Positions 25,213 through 33,352 of a DNA stretch of 33,352 nt are shown here, in pieces. The stretch lies in contig CALPNT020000010.1 of NCBI GenBank assembly GCA_943325005.2, forward strand, positions 1 to 33,352. Reading direction: 5' to 3'. The notes beneath the pieces are model-generated. The model saw only the letters and a list, made by a program, of their open reading frames with translations, was not told where the DNA came from and ran no database searches. The translations under genes and the position numbers were made by a program. How positions within the stretch are numbered: position 1 is the stretch's first letter; each line of letters starts with the position of its first letter. The DNA is from Bifidobacterium breve. GTDB lineage: Bacteria; Cyanobacteriota; Cyanobacteriia; PCC-6307; Cyanobiaceae.

Positions 25213-26787
25213 TCAGCCGAAGCTGGCGACGTGGCCAAGCGCCAGCTGGCTGGTGTGGCTGAGTTCGATCGACAAGGCATTGGTGCTGGCCTGGTAGAAG
25301 TCGATCGCCACCCGCGGCCAAAAGCCGATCACCAGGGTGGGCACCAGCAGGCTGAGGCCGATCACCAGCTCCCGCGGTGTCATGTCGCCGACCACCGCCA
25401 AAGCCGGAATTCGGGGACCGAAGAAGACCCTGCGGCAGAGGGAAAGCAGGTACACAGGGGTGAGCACCAGCCCGATCGCAGCCAGCACGATCGTCAGCAC
25501 CCGGAAAGGCACCGTGAAGTTGTCGTTGGCGGTGACCCCCAGGAAGATGGTGATCTCGCTGACGAAACCACTCATGCCCGGCAGGGCGAGCGAGGCCAGC
25601 GAACTGGCCAGGAAGAAGGCGAAGGTGATCGGCAGCGCCTTGGCCAGGCCGCCCATGTTGGGGATCGAGAGTGTCTTGGTGCGCTCGTAAAAAACGCCGG
25701 TCACAAAGAACATCGAGGCGGCGATCAGGCCATGGCTGATCATCTGCAACATCGCACCGCTCATGCCCAAGGCATCGATGGCGCCGATACCGAGCAGCAC
25801 GAAGCCCATGTGGCTCACCGAGCTGCAGGCGATGCGTCGCTTGACGTTGTCCTGGGCGAAGGCGTTGAGCGCCCCATAGATGATATTGACGATGCCAAGC
25901 ACAATCAGGGCGGGGGCCAACAACAGATGGGCCTCAGGCAACATCTGCACGTTGAAGCGCAGCAGCGCATAGCCCCCCATCTTCAGCAGCACACCAGCCA
26001 GCAGCATCGACACCGGCGCATTGGCCTCACCATGGGCATCGGGAAGCCAGGTGTGAAGCGGAAAAATCGGTAGCTTGACGCCGAAGCCCACCAAGAAACC
26101 GAGGTAGCAGAGCAGGCCGAAGGTCCCCCCAGGAGAGCGGGCCGCCAGCTCAGAGAGATTGAGGGTGAAGCTGTCACCGGAGAGGGCCAAGGCCAGGCCA
26201 CTGAGCAGGATCAGCAGGGAGGCTGAGGCGGTGTAGAGGATGAACTTGGTGGCGGCGTACTGGCGCTGCTTGCCACCCCAGATGGCGATCAGCAGATACA
26301 CCGGCACCAGCTCCAGCTCCCAGGCCAGGAAGAACAGCAGAAAATCCTGGGAGAGAAACACCAGGCCTTGGGCTGAAGCCTGCAACAACAGCAGGCCGAA
26401 ATAGAGCCGGGTTTTGCGATTGATGTTCCAGCTGGCGGCAACAGCCAGCAGGGTGACCAGACCACTGAGAACCACCAGGGGGGCCGACAGTCCATCGGCG
26501 GCCAGCGACCATTCGAGCCCGAGGGTCGGCACCCAGGGCACCCGCTCCACCAACTGCAGGCCAGCGAAGCTGCCATCGAAATGACGGCTGAACACCCACA
26601 GCATCAGCGCCAGATCAACCCCCAGCACGGCCAGAGCCAGGAGCCGGGGCAGCCTGGGATCATCGGCATCCCCAGGCAATAAAGGCATGAGCAAGGCCGC
26701 CGCCGCCGGCAGCAGCACAATCAGGCTGAGCCAGGGAAAAGTCGCTGAAAGCGACGACGCGGCCGAAATGGGCAGGGTGGCGTCCAT
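25213..26787 (-). CDS. ndhD: NAD(P)H-quinone oxidoreductase subunit 4 (NDH-1 subunit D)
   Basis: The 524-aa product is a very hydrophobic antiporter-like subunit of the thylakoid NDH-1 complex, with about fourteen membrane segments. Family stretches include the Glu-containing [21 protein letters not shown], the Lys-containing [49 protein letters not shown] and [17 protein letters not shown]. It takes part in respiration and cyclic electron flow. Because no ndhF or CO2-uptake gene is adjacent, it is more likely the NdhD1/D2 type than D3/D4. The ORF starts at a GTG at 26790; the adjacent ATG is preferred. It lies between thrB and prlC. Confidence 0.96.
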   Translation of the reverse strand: MDATLPISAASSLSATFPWLSLIVLLPAAAALLMPLLPGDADDPRLPRLLALAVLGVDLALMLWVFSRHFDGSFAGLQLVERVPWVPTLGLEWSLAADGLSAPLVVLSGLVTLLAVAASWNINRKTRLYFGLLLLQASAQGLVFLSQDFLLFFLAWELELVPVYLLIAIWGGKQRQYAATKFILYTASASLLILLSGLALALSGDSFTLNLSELAARSPGGTFGLLCYLGFLVGFGVKLPIFPLHTWLPDAHGEANAPVSMLLAGVLLKMGGYALLRFNVQMLPEAHLLLAPALIVLGIVNIIYGALNAFAQDNVKRRIACSSVSHMGFVLLGIGAIDALGMSGAMLQMISHGLIAASMFFVTGVFYERTKTLSIPNMGGLAKALPITFAFFLASSLASLALPGMSGFVSEITIFLGVTANDNFTVPFRVLTIVLAAIGLVLTPVYLLSLCRRVFFGPRIPALAVVGDMTPRELVIGLSLLVPTLVIGFWPRVAIDFYQASTNALSIELSHTSQLALGHVASFG

Positions 26788-26904
26788 CACTACATCCGAC
26801 TGGTGACTTGGGGATCATCGACCGCAAGCCTTGGCGGCCGGTCAGATCCATCGGTGCAGGAATCTATCAGCTGAGTTGAAGTACTCATGGCCTGTGCTAA
26901 TGGG

Positions 26905-27858
26905 TCAAAAACTGAGTCGGGGCAGATGGCCCCAGCTGCTGCCCGCGTACTGGGGCTGGAGCACTTCGCCGCGACTGCTCACCCCTTCGCGCTGCCAGGC
27001 CTCCACCATCGCCTCGCTCACCGCCGCGGCGACGGAGGCGCTGCCCAGGGCGAGCAGGGTGGGGCCGGCGCCACTGATCACGCAGCCCCAGGCCCCCGCC
27101 TCCAGAGCCGCTTCGCGCACGGCCTTGCCCCCCTGGATCAGGCCCCAGCGGTAGGGCTCATGGATGCGATCGTGCATGCCATCGGCGATCAGATCGCCGT
27201 TGCCCGTGCGCAGGCCCTGAAGCAGCAGGGTGAGGGCGCCGAGGTTGATCACCGCATCACTGATCGGAATGCTCCGCGGCATGGCGCGCCTCGCCTCGGA
27301 GGTGCTGAGCCGGATCGAGGGGATCGCCACCACCGCCTGCACGCTGCTGGCCCATTCGCAGCGCACCACCCGCCAGCGATTGGAGGCGGCACGGGCGGTC
27401 AGGCACAGGCCACCCACCAGGGAAGGCACGACGTTGTCGGGATGGCCCTCGATATCGATCGCCAGTTCCAGCAGCTTCTCCTTGCTCAAGGGTTCGCCGA
27501 CCAGGGCATTGGCGCCGATCAGGCCAGCGACGATCGCCGTGGCGCTGCTGCCCAGTCCGCGGGCCGGCGGCACGGCCAGTTGCACCCTGGCCTCCAGGGC
27601 CACCGGTTCCTGGCCGGCTTCCTTCCAAACCCTCTGGGCAGAACGGTAGATCAGGTTGTCGGGACCACCGCGCAGATGGGCACCTTCGCTGCCTTCGATG
27701 ATCAGGTCGAAGCGGTCTCCGCCTCCCTCGATCACGCGCAGTTCAAAGCGGTTACCCAGCTCCAGAGCCGCTCCCAGGCAGTCGAAACCGGGGCCGAGGT
27801 TGGCGGTGGTGGCGGGGACCTCTACCACCACCCCTTGGCCGAGGCTTGGGCGCGCCAT
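26905..27858 (-). CDS. thrB: Homoserine kinase
   Basis: The 317-aa product has the GHMP-kinase layout: VEVPATTANLGPGFDCLG near the N-terminus (12-29), the ATP-binding PPARGLGSSATA (97-108) and the C-terminal CVISGAGPTLLAL. It phosphorylates homoserine in threonine synthesis. Length and start are normal. It sits between glk and ndhD on the same strand, 118 bp from ndhD and 46 bp from glk. Confidence 0.96.
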   Translation of the reverse strand: MARPSLGQGVVVEVPATTANLGPGFDCLGAALELGNRFELRVIEGGGDRFDLIIEGSEGAHLRGGPDNLIYRSAQRVWKEAGQEPVALEARVQLAVPPARGLGSSATAIVAGLIGANALVGEPLSKEKLLELAIDIEGHPDNVVPSLVGGLCLTARAASNRWRVVRCEWASSVQAVVAIPSIRLSTSEARRAMPRSIPISDAVINLGALTLLLQGLRTGNGDLIADGMHDRIHEPYRWGLIQGGKAVREAALEAGAWGCVISGAGPTLLALGSASVAAAVSEAMVEAWQREGVSSRGEVLQPQYAGSSWGHLPRLSF

Positions 27859-27903
27859 CTAGGTCGTCTTACTCAGCCCAGTGTTGCAGCCGATGGGTCA
27901 GCC

Positions 27904-28953
27904 TCACGCCAGCAGCATCCGGGCTCGGCAGGCGGCACTGAAACTGCCGAAGGCTGGATCGATCACGGCCTGAATCGGCATCGGCTCCAGCACCGCTGCC
28001 AACCGACCCTTGGCCAGGAAGGCCGCGCTGAAGCGCTGCGAGCGCAGTCCCGCCAGTAGCTTGCCCGCCGTGCCGCCGCCCAGCCAGATGCCACCGCGGC
28101 AGAGGCTGGCCAGGGCTAGATCGCCGCAGACCGATCCGTAGGCCCCCAGCCAGAGTTCAAGCGCCTCAGTGGCCAGCGGTTCGCCAGCGGCGGCCGCCTC
28201 GGCCACGGCGGCGGGCAGATCGGCCGCTTCGGTGTTGGTGGCGCCGTCGCCTGCTGCTGCCTGTCTCCTGGCCAGCCAGCGGCCCGCCTGACCCTGCAGG
28301 GGATGCAGACCGTCAGGATCGCGGCTGGCCAGCAGCCAGCGGGCCACATCGCCCAGGCCGGTGCCGCTCACCACCCGCTCAATCGACAGCCGCTCCAGCT
28401 GACGATCCGCCTGGATCCATTGCTTGAGCTCCCACTCCTGCTGGCTGCGCGGCGCAAATTCGCCATGGGAGGCCTCGCTGGCCAGGGCCTGCAGGCCCGT
28501 GCTGGTCTGAACCCCCAGCGCCACCCCAAGACCGGTGCCAGCCCCGAGGATCAGCAGCGGGGCGTCCGCCACCGCGGTGCCGCTGCGCACGGGGGCCACC
28601 TGACTGGCCTGCAGATGGGGGAGGCCGTAGATCAGCACGGCGAAGTCGTTGACCAGCTCCAGGCGCTGGATCCCACAGGCCTGGGCCAGATCCGGCTCGA
28701 CCAGAATCCAGCTGAGATTGGTGAGCTGGGCGCGGCCACCATGCACCGGCCCGGCGACCGCCAGGCAGGCGGCAGCAGGCCGGGCCAGGCCACGGCCCTC
28801 GCAGTCCGCCAGAAAGTGACGCACCATCGCCGCCAGGTCTTCCCAGTCGGTGGAGGGGTAGCGACAGCTGGCCAGGATGTCCAGGCTGGCGGCGTGGTGA
28901 AGGCTCAGCAGGGTCTTGGTGCCGCCGATATCGCCGGCCAGCAAGGTGGTCAT
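27904..28953 (-). CDS. glk: Glucokinase, Glk (non-ROK) family
   Basis: The 349-aa product has the phosphate-binding motif AGDIGGTKTLLSL (6-18), the hexokinase-fold Asp in LELVNDFAVLIYG, LILGAGTGLGVALG and EASHGEFAPRSQQE, where Glu/His contact the sugar in the family. A late GGIWLGGGTAGKL segment is the adenosine-site region. It converts glucose to glucose 6-phosphate with ATP. The ORF starts at 28998; the ATG before TTLLAGDIGG is preferred. The thrS stop is 51 bp upstream. The C-terminal part (about 205-235) has an Ala-rich insertion. This is a second glucokinase-type gene in the window besides the ROK kinase. Confidence 0.93.
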   Translation of the reverse strand: MTTLLAGDIGGTKTLLSLHHAASLDILASCRYPSTDWEDLAAMVRHFLADCEGRGLARPAAACLAVAGPVHGGRAQLTNLSWILVEPDLAQACGIQRLELVNDFAVLIYGLPHLQASQVAPVRSGTAVADAPLLILGAGTGLGVALGVQTSTGLQALASEASHGEFAPRSQQEWELKQWIQADRQLERLSIERVVSGTGLGDVARWLLASRDPDGLHPLQGQAGRWLARRQAAAGDGATNTEAADLPAAVAEAAAAGEPLATEALELWLGAYGSVCGDLALASLCRGGIWLGGGTAGKLLAGLRSQRFSAAFLAKGRLAAVLEPMPIQAVIDPAFGSFSAACRARMLLA

Positions 28954-29004
28954 GGCCGCAGGGCAATCGGAACAGGGATGGGGTTGATCAAGGCGCAAGC
29001 TCGA

Positions 29005-30834
29005 TCAGCAAGCGGCCAGGCCCGCCAGGCGCTGCTGGTTGGCCTGGACAGCCCGGGCGACCAGGGTGGCCAGGGGAAGGGCGCCGAGATCGCCATCGCG
29101 GCGGCTGCGCAGGCTGATCGCTCCGGTTTCAGCTTCCTTGGCGCCGATCACACCCAGCACGGGAATCTTCATCTGTTCGCCGTTGCGAATCAGTTTGCCG
29201 AGTCGATCACCGCTGCGATCAATCGTGGCCCGCACCCCCTGCTGCACCAGCTGTTGCTGCAGAGATTCGGCATAGGGCATCACCTCATCGGTGACCGGCA
29301 GCAAACGAATCTGCTCCGGTGCCAACCAGAACGGGAAATCACCGGCATAGTTTTCGGTCATGATGCCGAAGAAACGTTCCAGCGAGCCAAAGATGGCCCG
29401 GTGAATCATGATCGGACGCTGACGACTGCCATCGGCCGCTACATACTCGAGGTTGAAGCGTTCCGGCAGGTTGAAGTCGAGCTGGATCGTGGAGCACTGC
29501 CAGAGGCGGCCGATCGCATCTTCGATCTTGAGATCGATCTTGGGGCCGTAGAAGGCGCCACCCCCCTCATCCACCTTGTAGGGCCAGCCCTTGCGCTCGA
29601 GGGCCTCGATCAGGCCGCGGGTGGCCAGATCCCAGACGGCATCATCGCCGATCGATTTTTCCGGCCGGGTGGACAGATTGATCTCGTAGTGGCGGAAGTC
29701 AAAGGTGCTGAGGATGCGTTCGGTGAGCTGAAGCACCCGCAGGATCTCAGCGCCGATCTGCTCCGGCAGGCAGAACACATGGGCGTCGTCCTGGGTGAAG
29801 CCCCGCACCCGCATCAGCCCATGCATCACGCCGGGACGTTCGTAGCGATAGACGGTGCCGAGTTCAGCCCAGCGGATCGGCAGTTCGCGGTAGGAGCGCA
29901 GCCGGCTGGCATAGGTGAGCACATGGAAGGGGCAGTTCATCGGCTTGAGCTGGTACTGGCGCTCGTCCACCTGCATCGGCGCGAACATGCTCTCGGCGTA
30001 GAAGTCGAGATGGCCTGAAGTGCGCCATAGCTCGATGTCGGCGACATGGGGGGTATAGAGCAGCTCGTAGCCGTCGTCGAAGTGGGCTTGGCGCCAGAAA
30101 TCCTCGATCAGCAGGCGCATGCGGGCGCCGCGGGGATGCCAGAACACCAGGCCGGCACCGGCTTCATCTTCGATCGAGAACAGGTCCAGGTCAGTGCCCA
30201 AGCGGCGATGGTCACGCCGCAGCGCCTCCTGCTTGCGGCGCTGGTATTCGGCCAGTTGCTCGGCCGTTTCCCAGGCCGTGCCATAGATGCGTTGCAGCTG
30301 GGCCCGTTTCTCATCGCCGCGCCAGTAGGCACCGGCCACGCTTTCCAGGGCGAAGGCCTTGGGATTGAGCTCACTGGTGTTGGCCACGTGGGGACCGGCG
30401 CAGAGATCCCACCAGTCCTCGCCGAGGGTGTAGAGCGTGATCGGCTCCTGCAGGCCAGCCAGGATTTCCAGTTTGTAGGGCTCGTTCTGCTGGCTGATGC
30501 GGCGTTCGGCCTCTTCGCGGCTCACCTCGATGCGCTCCAGCGGCAGGCGGGCGCCGATGATCTTCAGCATCTCCTTACGGATCGCCTTGAGATCGGCCTC
30601 GGTGAACGGCTCGGGGTTGTCGAAGTCGTAATAAAAGCCGTTCTCGGTCCAGGGGCCGATCGTGACCAGGGCTTGGGGGAACAACCGCTGGACCGCCATG
30701 GCCAGCACATGGCTCATCGAATGGCGGATGCGCAGCAAGGCCGGGCTTTCGCTGGTTTTGGGCAGCTGGATCACCGCCGTGCCGCTCTCGTTCGCTGCCG
30801 CCTGGGGACCTACGGCAATCGGGGCGCTGGTCAC
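29005..30834 (-). CDS. thrS: Threonyl-tRNA synthetase without TGS domain
   Basis: The 609-aa class II synthetase begins with a 30-residue tail and enters directly into the editing domain (HSMSH, 38-42, and CAGPH, 145-149). The N-terminal TGS domain of E. coli ThrRS is therefore absent. The catalytic domain has the three zinc ligands C301 (MNCPFH), H352 (DDAHVFC) and H478 (IMIHRAIFGS), plus motif 2 around MRVRGFTQDD. The anticodon-binding domain follows (about 505-609). The start at 30834 is the only one before the editing domain that is reasonable. It is the first gene of the thrS-glk-thrB-ndhD-prlC series and is divergent from the TM2 protein. Confidence 0.96.
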   Translation of the reverse strand: MTSAPIAVGPQAAANESGTAVIQLPKTSESPALLRIRHSMSHVLAMAVQRLFPQALVTIGPWTENGFYYDFDNPEPFTEADLKAIRKEMLKIIGARLPLERIEVSREEAERRISQQNEPYKLEILAGLQEPITLYTLGEDWWDLCAGPHVANTSELNPKAFALESVAGAYWRGDEKRAQLQRIYGTAWETAEQLAEYQRRKQEALRRDHRRLGTDLDLFSIEDEAGAGLVFWHPRGARMRLLIEDFWRQAHFDDGYELLYTPHVADIELWRTSGHLDFYAESMFAPMQVDERQYQLKPMNCPFHVLTYASRLRSYRELPIRWAELGTVYRYERPGVMHGLMRVRGFTQDDAHVFCLPEQIGAEILRVLQLTERILSTFDFRHYEINLSTRPEKSIGDDAVWDLATRGLIEALERKGWPYKVDEGGGAFYGPKIDLKIEDAIGRLWQCSTIQLDFNLPERFNLEYVAADGSRQRPIMIHRAIFGSLERFFGIMTENYAGDFPFWLAPEQIRLLPVTDEVMPYAESLQQQLVQQGVRATIDRSGDRLGKLIRNGEQMKIPVLGVIGAKEAETGAISLRSRRDGDLGALPLATLVARAVQANQQRLAGLAAC

Positions 30835-30999
30835 GGAATCACGGGGGCTTGATCGGGACTGGATCCTACGGAGTCGGTTCAGACAGAAGCTGGGCGGCGG
30901 CGTGTCACGGCGGCCCCTGTGGCTATGGCCGAGGCGGCCTTGATGGCAGCCTGCCCGCAGACGAGGGCCCTACGGTGAAACCGGCCCCAATCGGCTGCG

Positions 31000-31491
31000 G
31001 TGACCCTTCGTCCTTCTCCCTCCTTCCTGCCCGCCCTGGTGGCTGGAGCCGAACGCCGCAGCGTCGCCGTGAGCTACCTGCTCTGGTGTGGCTCCCTGGT
31101 GGGGGTGTGCGGCCTGCAGCGCTTCTACAACCGACGCCCGATCAGTGGCACGGTCTGGCTGCTCACCTTTGGTCTCTGCTTTGTGGGCCAGTTGCTGGAT
31201 CTGCTGCTGATCCCGGATCTGGTGCAGCGGGCTAACCAGCCCCTGCTGCTGCAAGAGGCCCTCAACGCAGCGGAATCTGCCGCCTTGCCACCGCTGGAGC
31301 TCCAGTTGCTGCAGCTGGCGCGCCGTTCGGGGCGCCGCGGCTTCACCATCAACGACGCCCTGCTGGACCTGCAGCTGCCGCGCGAGGCCGACAGCGCCGT
31401 GGTGTGCGCTGAGATCGAGCGGTTGCTCCACGGCCAGCTGCTGGATGTGGGTAACGATGAACGCGGCCGGGTGGTCTACCGCGAACCCTGA
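31000..31491 (+). CDS. TM2-domain membrane protein
   Basis: The 163-aa product starts at GTG. A TM2 domain (residues about 20-70) has two helices with the hallmark YLLWCGSLVGVCGLQRFYNRRPISGTVWLLTFG, including the conserved RFY and G-x-x-x-L. The C-terminal half (LELQLLQLARRSGRRGFTINDALLDL onward) looks like a small winged helix. The function of cyanobacterial TM2 proteins is not known. It is divergent from thrS (165 bp apart) and converges with trpS (16-bp gap). Confidence 0.85.
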   Translation: MTLRPSPSFLPALVAGAERRSVAVSYLLWCGSLVGVCGLQRFYNRRPISGTVWLLTFGLCFVGQLLDLLLIPDLVQRANQPLLLQEALNAAESAALPPLELQLLQLARRSGRRGFTINDALLDLQLPREADSAVVCAEIERLLHGQLLDVGNDERGRVVYREP

Positions 31492-31507
31492 GCGGCAGGC
31501 ATCGAGC

Positions 31508-32584
31508 TCAGGTGCTGGCCAGGAAACCGAGCGCCTGATGCACCCGGTTCAAGGTGACAGCGGCCACGGCATTGGCCCGTTGCCGACCCTGGGCCAGCAC
31601 TTCGCCCAGATAGCCGGGATCGTCGCGCAACTCGCGGTAGCGCTCCTGCAGCGGGGTAAGGGCGGCTACGGCGGCCTCAGCCAGCAGGGGTTTGAAGGTG
31701 CCCCAGCCCATGGAGCCACATTCGCTGGCCGCAGCCGCGCGGCTGCGGCCAGCCAGCAGCGCGTAGAGCCCCAGCAGGTTGTCCGCCTCCGGTCGCTCCG
31801 GATTGCCGAACTCCAGGCCCATCTGCGGATCGGTCTTGGCCCGCTTGATCTTGCGTGTGATCAGCTCGGCTGAATCGAGCAAGGTGAGGCGCGATCCCTC
31901 ATTCGGATCGCTTTTGCTCATCTTGCTGCGGCCATCGGTGAGACTCATCACTCGGGCTCCTTCCTTGAAAATCAGGGGCTGGGGAACCTTCAGAATCGGA
32001 ATCGGTTCACCATCGCTGCCCCTGGCGCCGAAGCGGGCATTGATGCGCTGCTGGGCGATGTCACGGGCCAATTCCAGATGCTGTTTCTGGTCTTCGCCCA
32101 CCGGCACCCGATCGGCGTCATAAAGAAGGATGTCGGCCGCCATCAGCACGGGGTAGTCGAGCAGACCAGCGGACACGTCAGCCCCCTGTTTCAGCGCTTT
32201 CTCCTTGAACTGAATCATGCGCTCCAGCCAGTTCAACGGCGTGACGCAGTTCAATAGCCAGCAGAGTTCAGCGTGGGCGCTGACCTGGCTCTGGATGAAG
32301 ATCGTGGACTGCTGCGGATCAATGCCACAGGCCAGGTACAAGGCGGCGGTGCTGAGCGTGTCCTCCGCCAGCCGCGCCGGTTCATGGGGCACCGTGATCG
32401 CATGCAGATCGACGACACAGAAAAAGGTGTCGTGGTCGCTCTGCAGAGCGACCCAGTTGCGAATGGCGCCGAGCCAGTTGCCGAGATGAAGGGCGCCGGT
32501 GGGTTGGACGCCCGAGAGTACCCGCAGCCGCTCTGTTGGTCTGGCCTCACCGGGAGTGATGGCGCTGGCAACGGGCACTGGCAT
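31508..32584 (-). CDS. trpS: Tryptophanyl-tRNA synthetase
   Basis: The 358-aa class I synthetase has the HIGH-type motif TGALHLGNWLGA (29-40), the KMSKS motif (GRSKMSKSDPNEG) and the tryptophan-site region LLYDADRVPVGEDQKQHLELARDIA. It charges tRNA-Trp. The N-terminal extension (MPVPVASAITPGEARPTE) is slightly longer than in E. coli. A short Ala-rich stretch (AGRSRAAAASE) lies near the C-terminus. The disordered upstream gene ends 14 bp before its ATG. Confidence 0.97.
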   Translation of the reverse strand: MPVPVASAITPGEARPTERLRVLSGVQPTGALHLGNWLGAIRNWVALQSDHDTFFCVVDLHAITVPHEPARLAEDTLSTAALYLACGIDPQQSTIFIQSQVSAHAELCWLLNCVTPLNWLERMIQFKEKALKQGADVSAGLLDYPVLMAADILLYDADRVPVGEDQKQHLELARDIAQQRINARFGARGSDGEPIPILKVPQPLIFKEGARVMSLTDGRSKMSKSDPNEGSRLTLLDSAELITRKIKRAKTDPQMGLEFGNPERPEADNLLGLYALLAGRSRAAAASECGSMGWGTFKPLLAEAAVAALTPLQERYRELRDDPGYLGEVLAQGRQRANAVAAVTLNRVHQALGFLAST

Positions 32585-32598
32585 CGTGGCTGGTTGGT

Positions 32599-33315
32599 TC
32601 AGGCGTCGCCGGAGCTCAGCGCGGCGGCTTCTGCCTCCGGGCTGGCCGCAGAGCTGCTGGCAGCAGGCTGATCCGGGGCCGCCGACTCCTGCTCGGACAG
32701 CGTTGAGCTGTCAACCTCATGCAGGTTGGCTTCAGCGCCTGCCGCTTCTGCTCCCGCCAGTTCCGTGTCGGCCGGTTCGGTTCCAGCTGGTTCAGAGGCT
32801 TCGAGATCCGCTGCTGGCGTCTCAGCGCTGGCCGGTGCCGGGCGACTGGGTCTGGCGAAGGGATCGATCCGCTGGCTGCGGCCACCGCCGCCAGCCTGGC
32901 CGCGTCCCTCGCTGCGACGACCATCCCGATCGCCACTGCCACTGCCGGCGCCACCACCACCACCACCGCCACGGGAGGCCGGAGGGCGTTGGTCGACCTG
33001 GGCGCGCTGTTGGTCCACCAGCTCCTGCAGCTGACCCGCTTCCAGCTGCTGGGCCAGGGTGCGCAGCGCAAAGCCGAGCACGGCCACGGTGGAGCGCAGT
33101 CCAAAGGCTTCCTGCAAGGCCCTGGCGGCCTGCAGTTCGTTATCGCTCAGGCGGATGCGGAAACCACCGGTATCGCGCTGGCCTCCCTGGGATTGCCCCC
33201 CTTGGCGCTGACCGCCTTCGCGGTGTCCGCCCTCGCGCGAACCTCCCTCCCGACGACCGCGTCCCGATTCCTCGGAACCAGCGTTGGTCTGGGGAGTGTT
33301 GGTGTCGTCAGCCAT
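32599..33315 (-). CDS. Conserved hypothetical protein with short helical core and disordered tails
   Basis: The 238-aa product has an N-terminal Gly/Arg/Glu/Gln repeat (GGSREGGHREGGQRQGG). A compact core of about 50 residues follows (FRIRLSDNELQAARALQEAFGLRSTVAVLGFALRTLAQQLE). The C-terminal region is Gly-rich and then acidic Ala/Pro/Ser/Glu. The core starts with a short strand and two helices, and could be a ribbon-helix-helix-like unit; that is inference. I do not know a function. I use the ATG at 33315 rather than 33330. It is directly upstream of trpS on the same strand. Confidence 0.7.
   Translation of the reverse strand: MADDTNTPQTNAGSEESGRGRREGGSREGGHREGGQRQGGQSQGGQRDTGGFRIRLSDNELQAARALQEAFGLRSTVAVLGFALRTLAQQLEAGQLQELVDQQRAQVDQRPPASRGGGGGGGAGSGSGDRDGRRSEGRGQAGGGGRSQRIDPFARPSRPAPASAETPAADLEASEPAGTEPADTELAGAEAAGAEANLHEVDSSTLSEQESAAPDQPAASSSAASPEAEAAALSSGDA
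33172..33246 (-). repeat. 15-bp repeats (5 units) in the gene upstream of trpS
   Basis: Five consecutive pentapeptides GGSRE, GGHRE, GGQRQ, GGQSQ and GGQRD are encoded by 15-bp units. They form a basic Gly-rich tail that resembles RGG-type RNA-binding linkers, but this is only a composition-level likeness. Confidence 0.75.
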
Positions 33316-33352
33316 GCCCGCAGCACGCATTCAGGCGCAAGTGTGCCGCATC

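Noticed and set aside
28303-30018. Plus-strand ORF of 571 aa opposite glk and thrS
   Set aside because: It is antisense to both genes and crosses their boundary, without any recognisable domain.
1-33352. HIP1 (GCGATCGC) enrichment
   Set aside because: Only a few copies were noticed (for example near 3534, 21247 and 22026), which is near what GC-rich sequence of this length might give by chance.
1-33352. tRNA, rRNA, insertion sequence or integrase
   Set aside because: All gaps were read and none shows a tRNA-like TpsiC arm, ribosomal sequence, transposase motif or terminal inverted repeats.

Overview
The window looks like the chromosome of a high-GC picocyanobacterium of the Synechococcus/Cyanobium group. 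The evidence is a thylakoid NDH-1 subunit (ndhD), a Ycf51-family protein, a cyanobacterial-type TamB/Tic236 protein, a cyanobacterial ThrRS without a TGS domain, and a compact glgB / proA / prlC-ndhD-thrB-glk-thrS / trpS gene order that I recall from marine picocyanobacteria (from memory, not searched). No rRNA, tRNA, CRISPR array or transposase was seen.

Left accessory part (1-9.2 kb). A broken TPR gene runs off the left edge in AT-richer DNA (127 G+C in the first 240 bases by hand count) and has a degenerate 13-bp tandem repeat just upstream. A small cupin gene follows, then a translationally coupled pair: a solute-binding lipoprotein and an MscS-type channel. Next is an apparently complete envelope efflux locus. 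HlyD-type adaptor, 64-aa membrane protein and FUSC-type transporter are coupled on the minus strand, and a TolC-type outer-membrane protein is divergent on the plus strand. The divergent region holds a 22-bp perfect palindrome that overlaps an alternative hairpin.

Middle minus-strand cluster (8.3-15.4 kb). Read in the direction of transcription it is Ycf51 family, DUF4332 family, a small secreted protein, CocE/NonD hydrolase, DUF3887 family, glycogen branching enzyme GlgB and a TVGYGD potassium channel. Several joints overlap or nearly touch.

Plus-strand cluster (15.5-22.9 kb). A large TamB/Tic236-type protein is followed by a ROK sugar kinase, proA (proline synthesis) and a small lipase-like alpha/beta hydrolase.

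Housekeeping right part (22.9-33.3 kb). A minus-strand series thrS-glk-thrB-ndhD-prlC is followed by a plus-strand TM2-domain protein, then minus-strand trpS with an upstream disordered protein. The window therefore carries two unrelated glucokinase-type genes (ROK and Glk) near glgB, which fits glycogen/glucose turnover.

The signals I rate highest are the divergent TolC/HlyD-small protein-FUSC locus with its palindrome, the coupled binding-protein/MscS pair, the frameshifted TPR gene with 13-bp repeats upstream, and recurrent in-frame 15-bp (pentapeptide) repeats in four unrelated genes.
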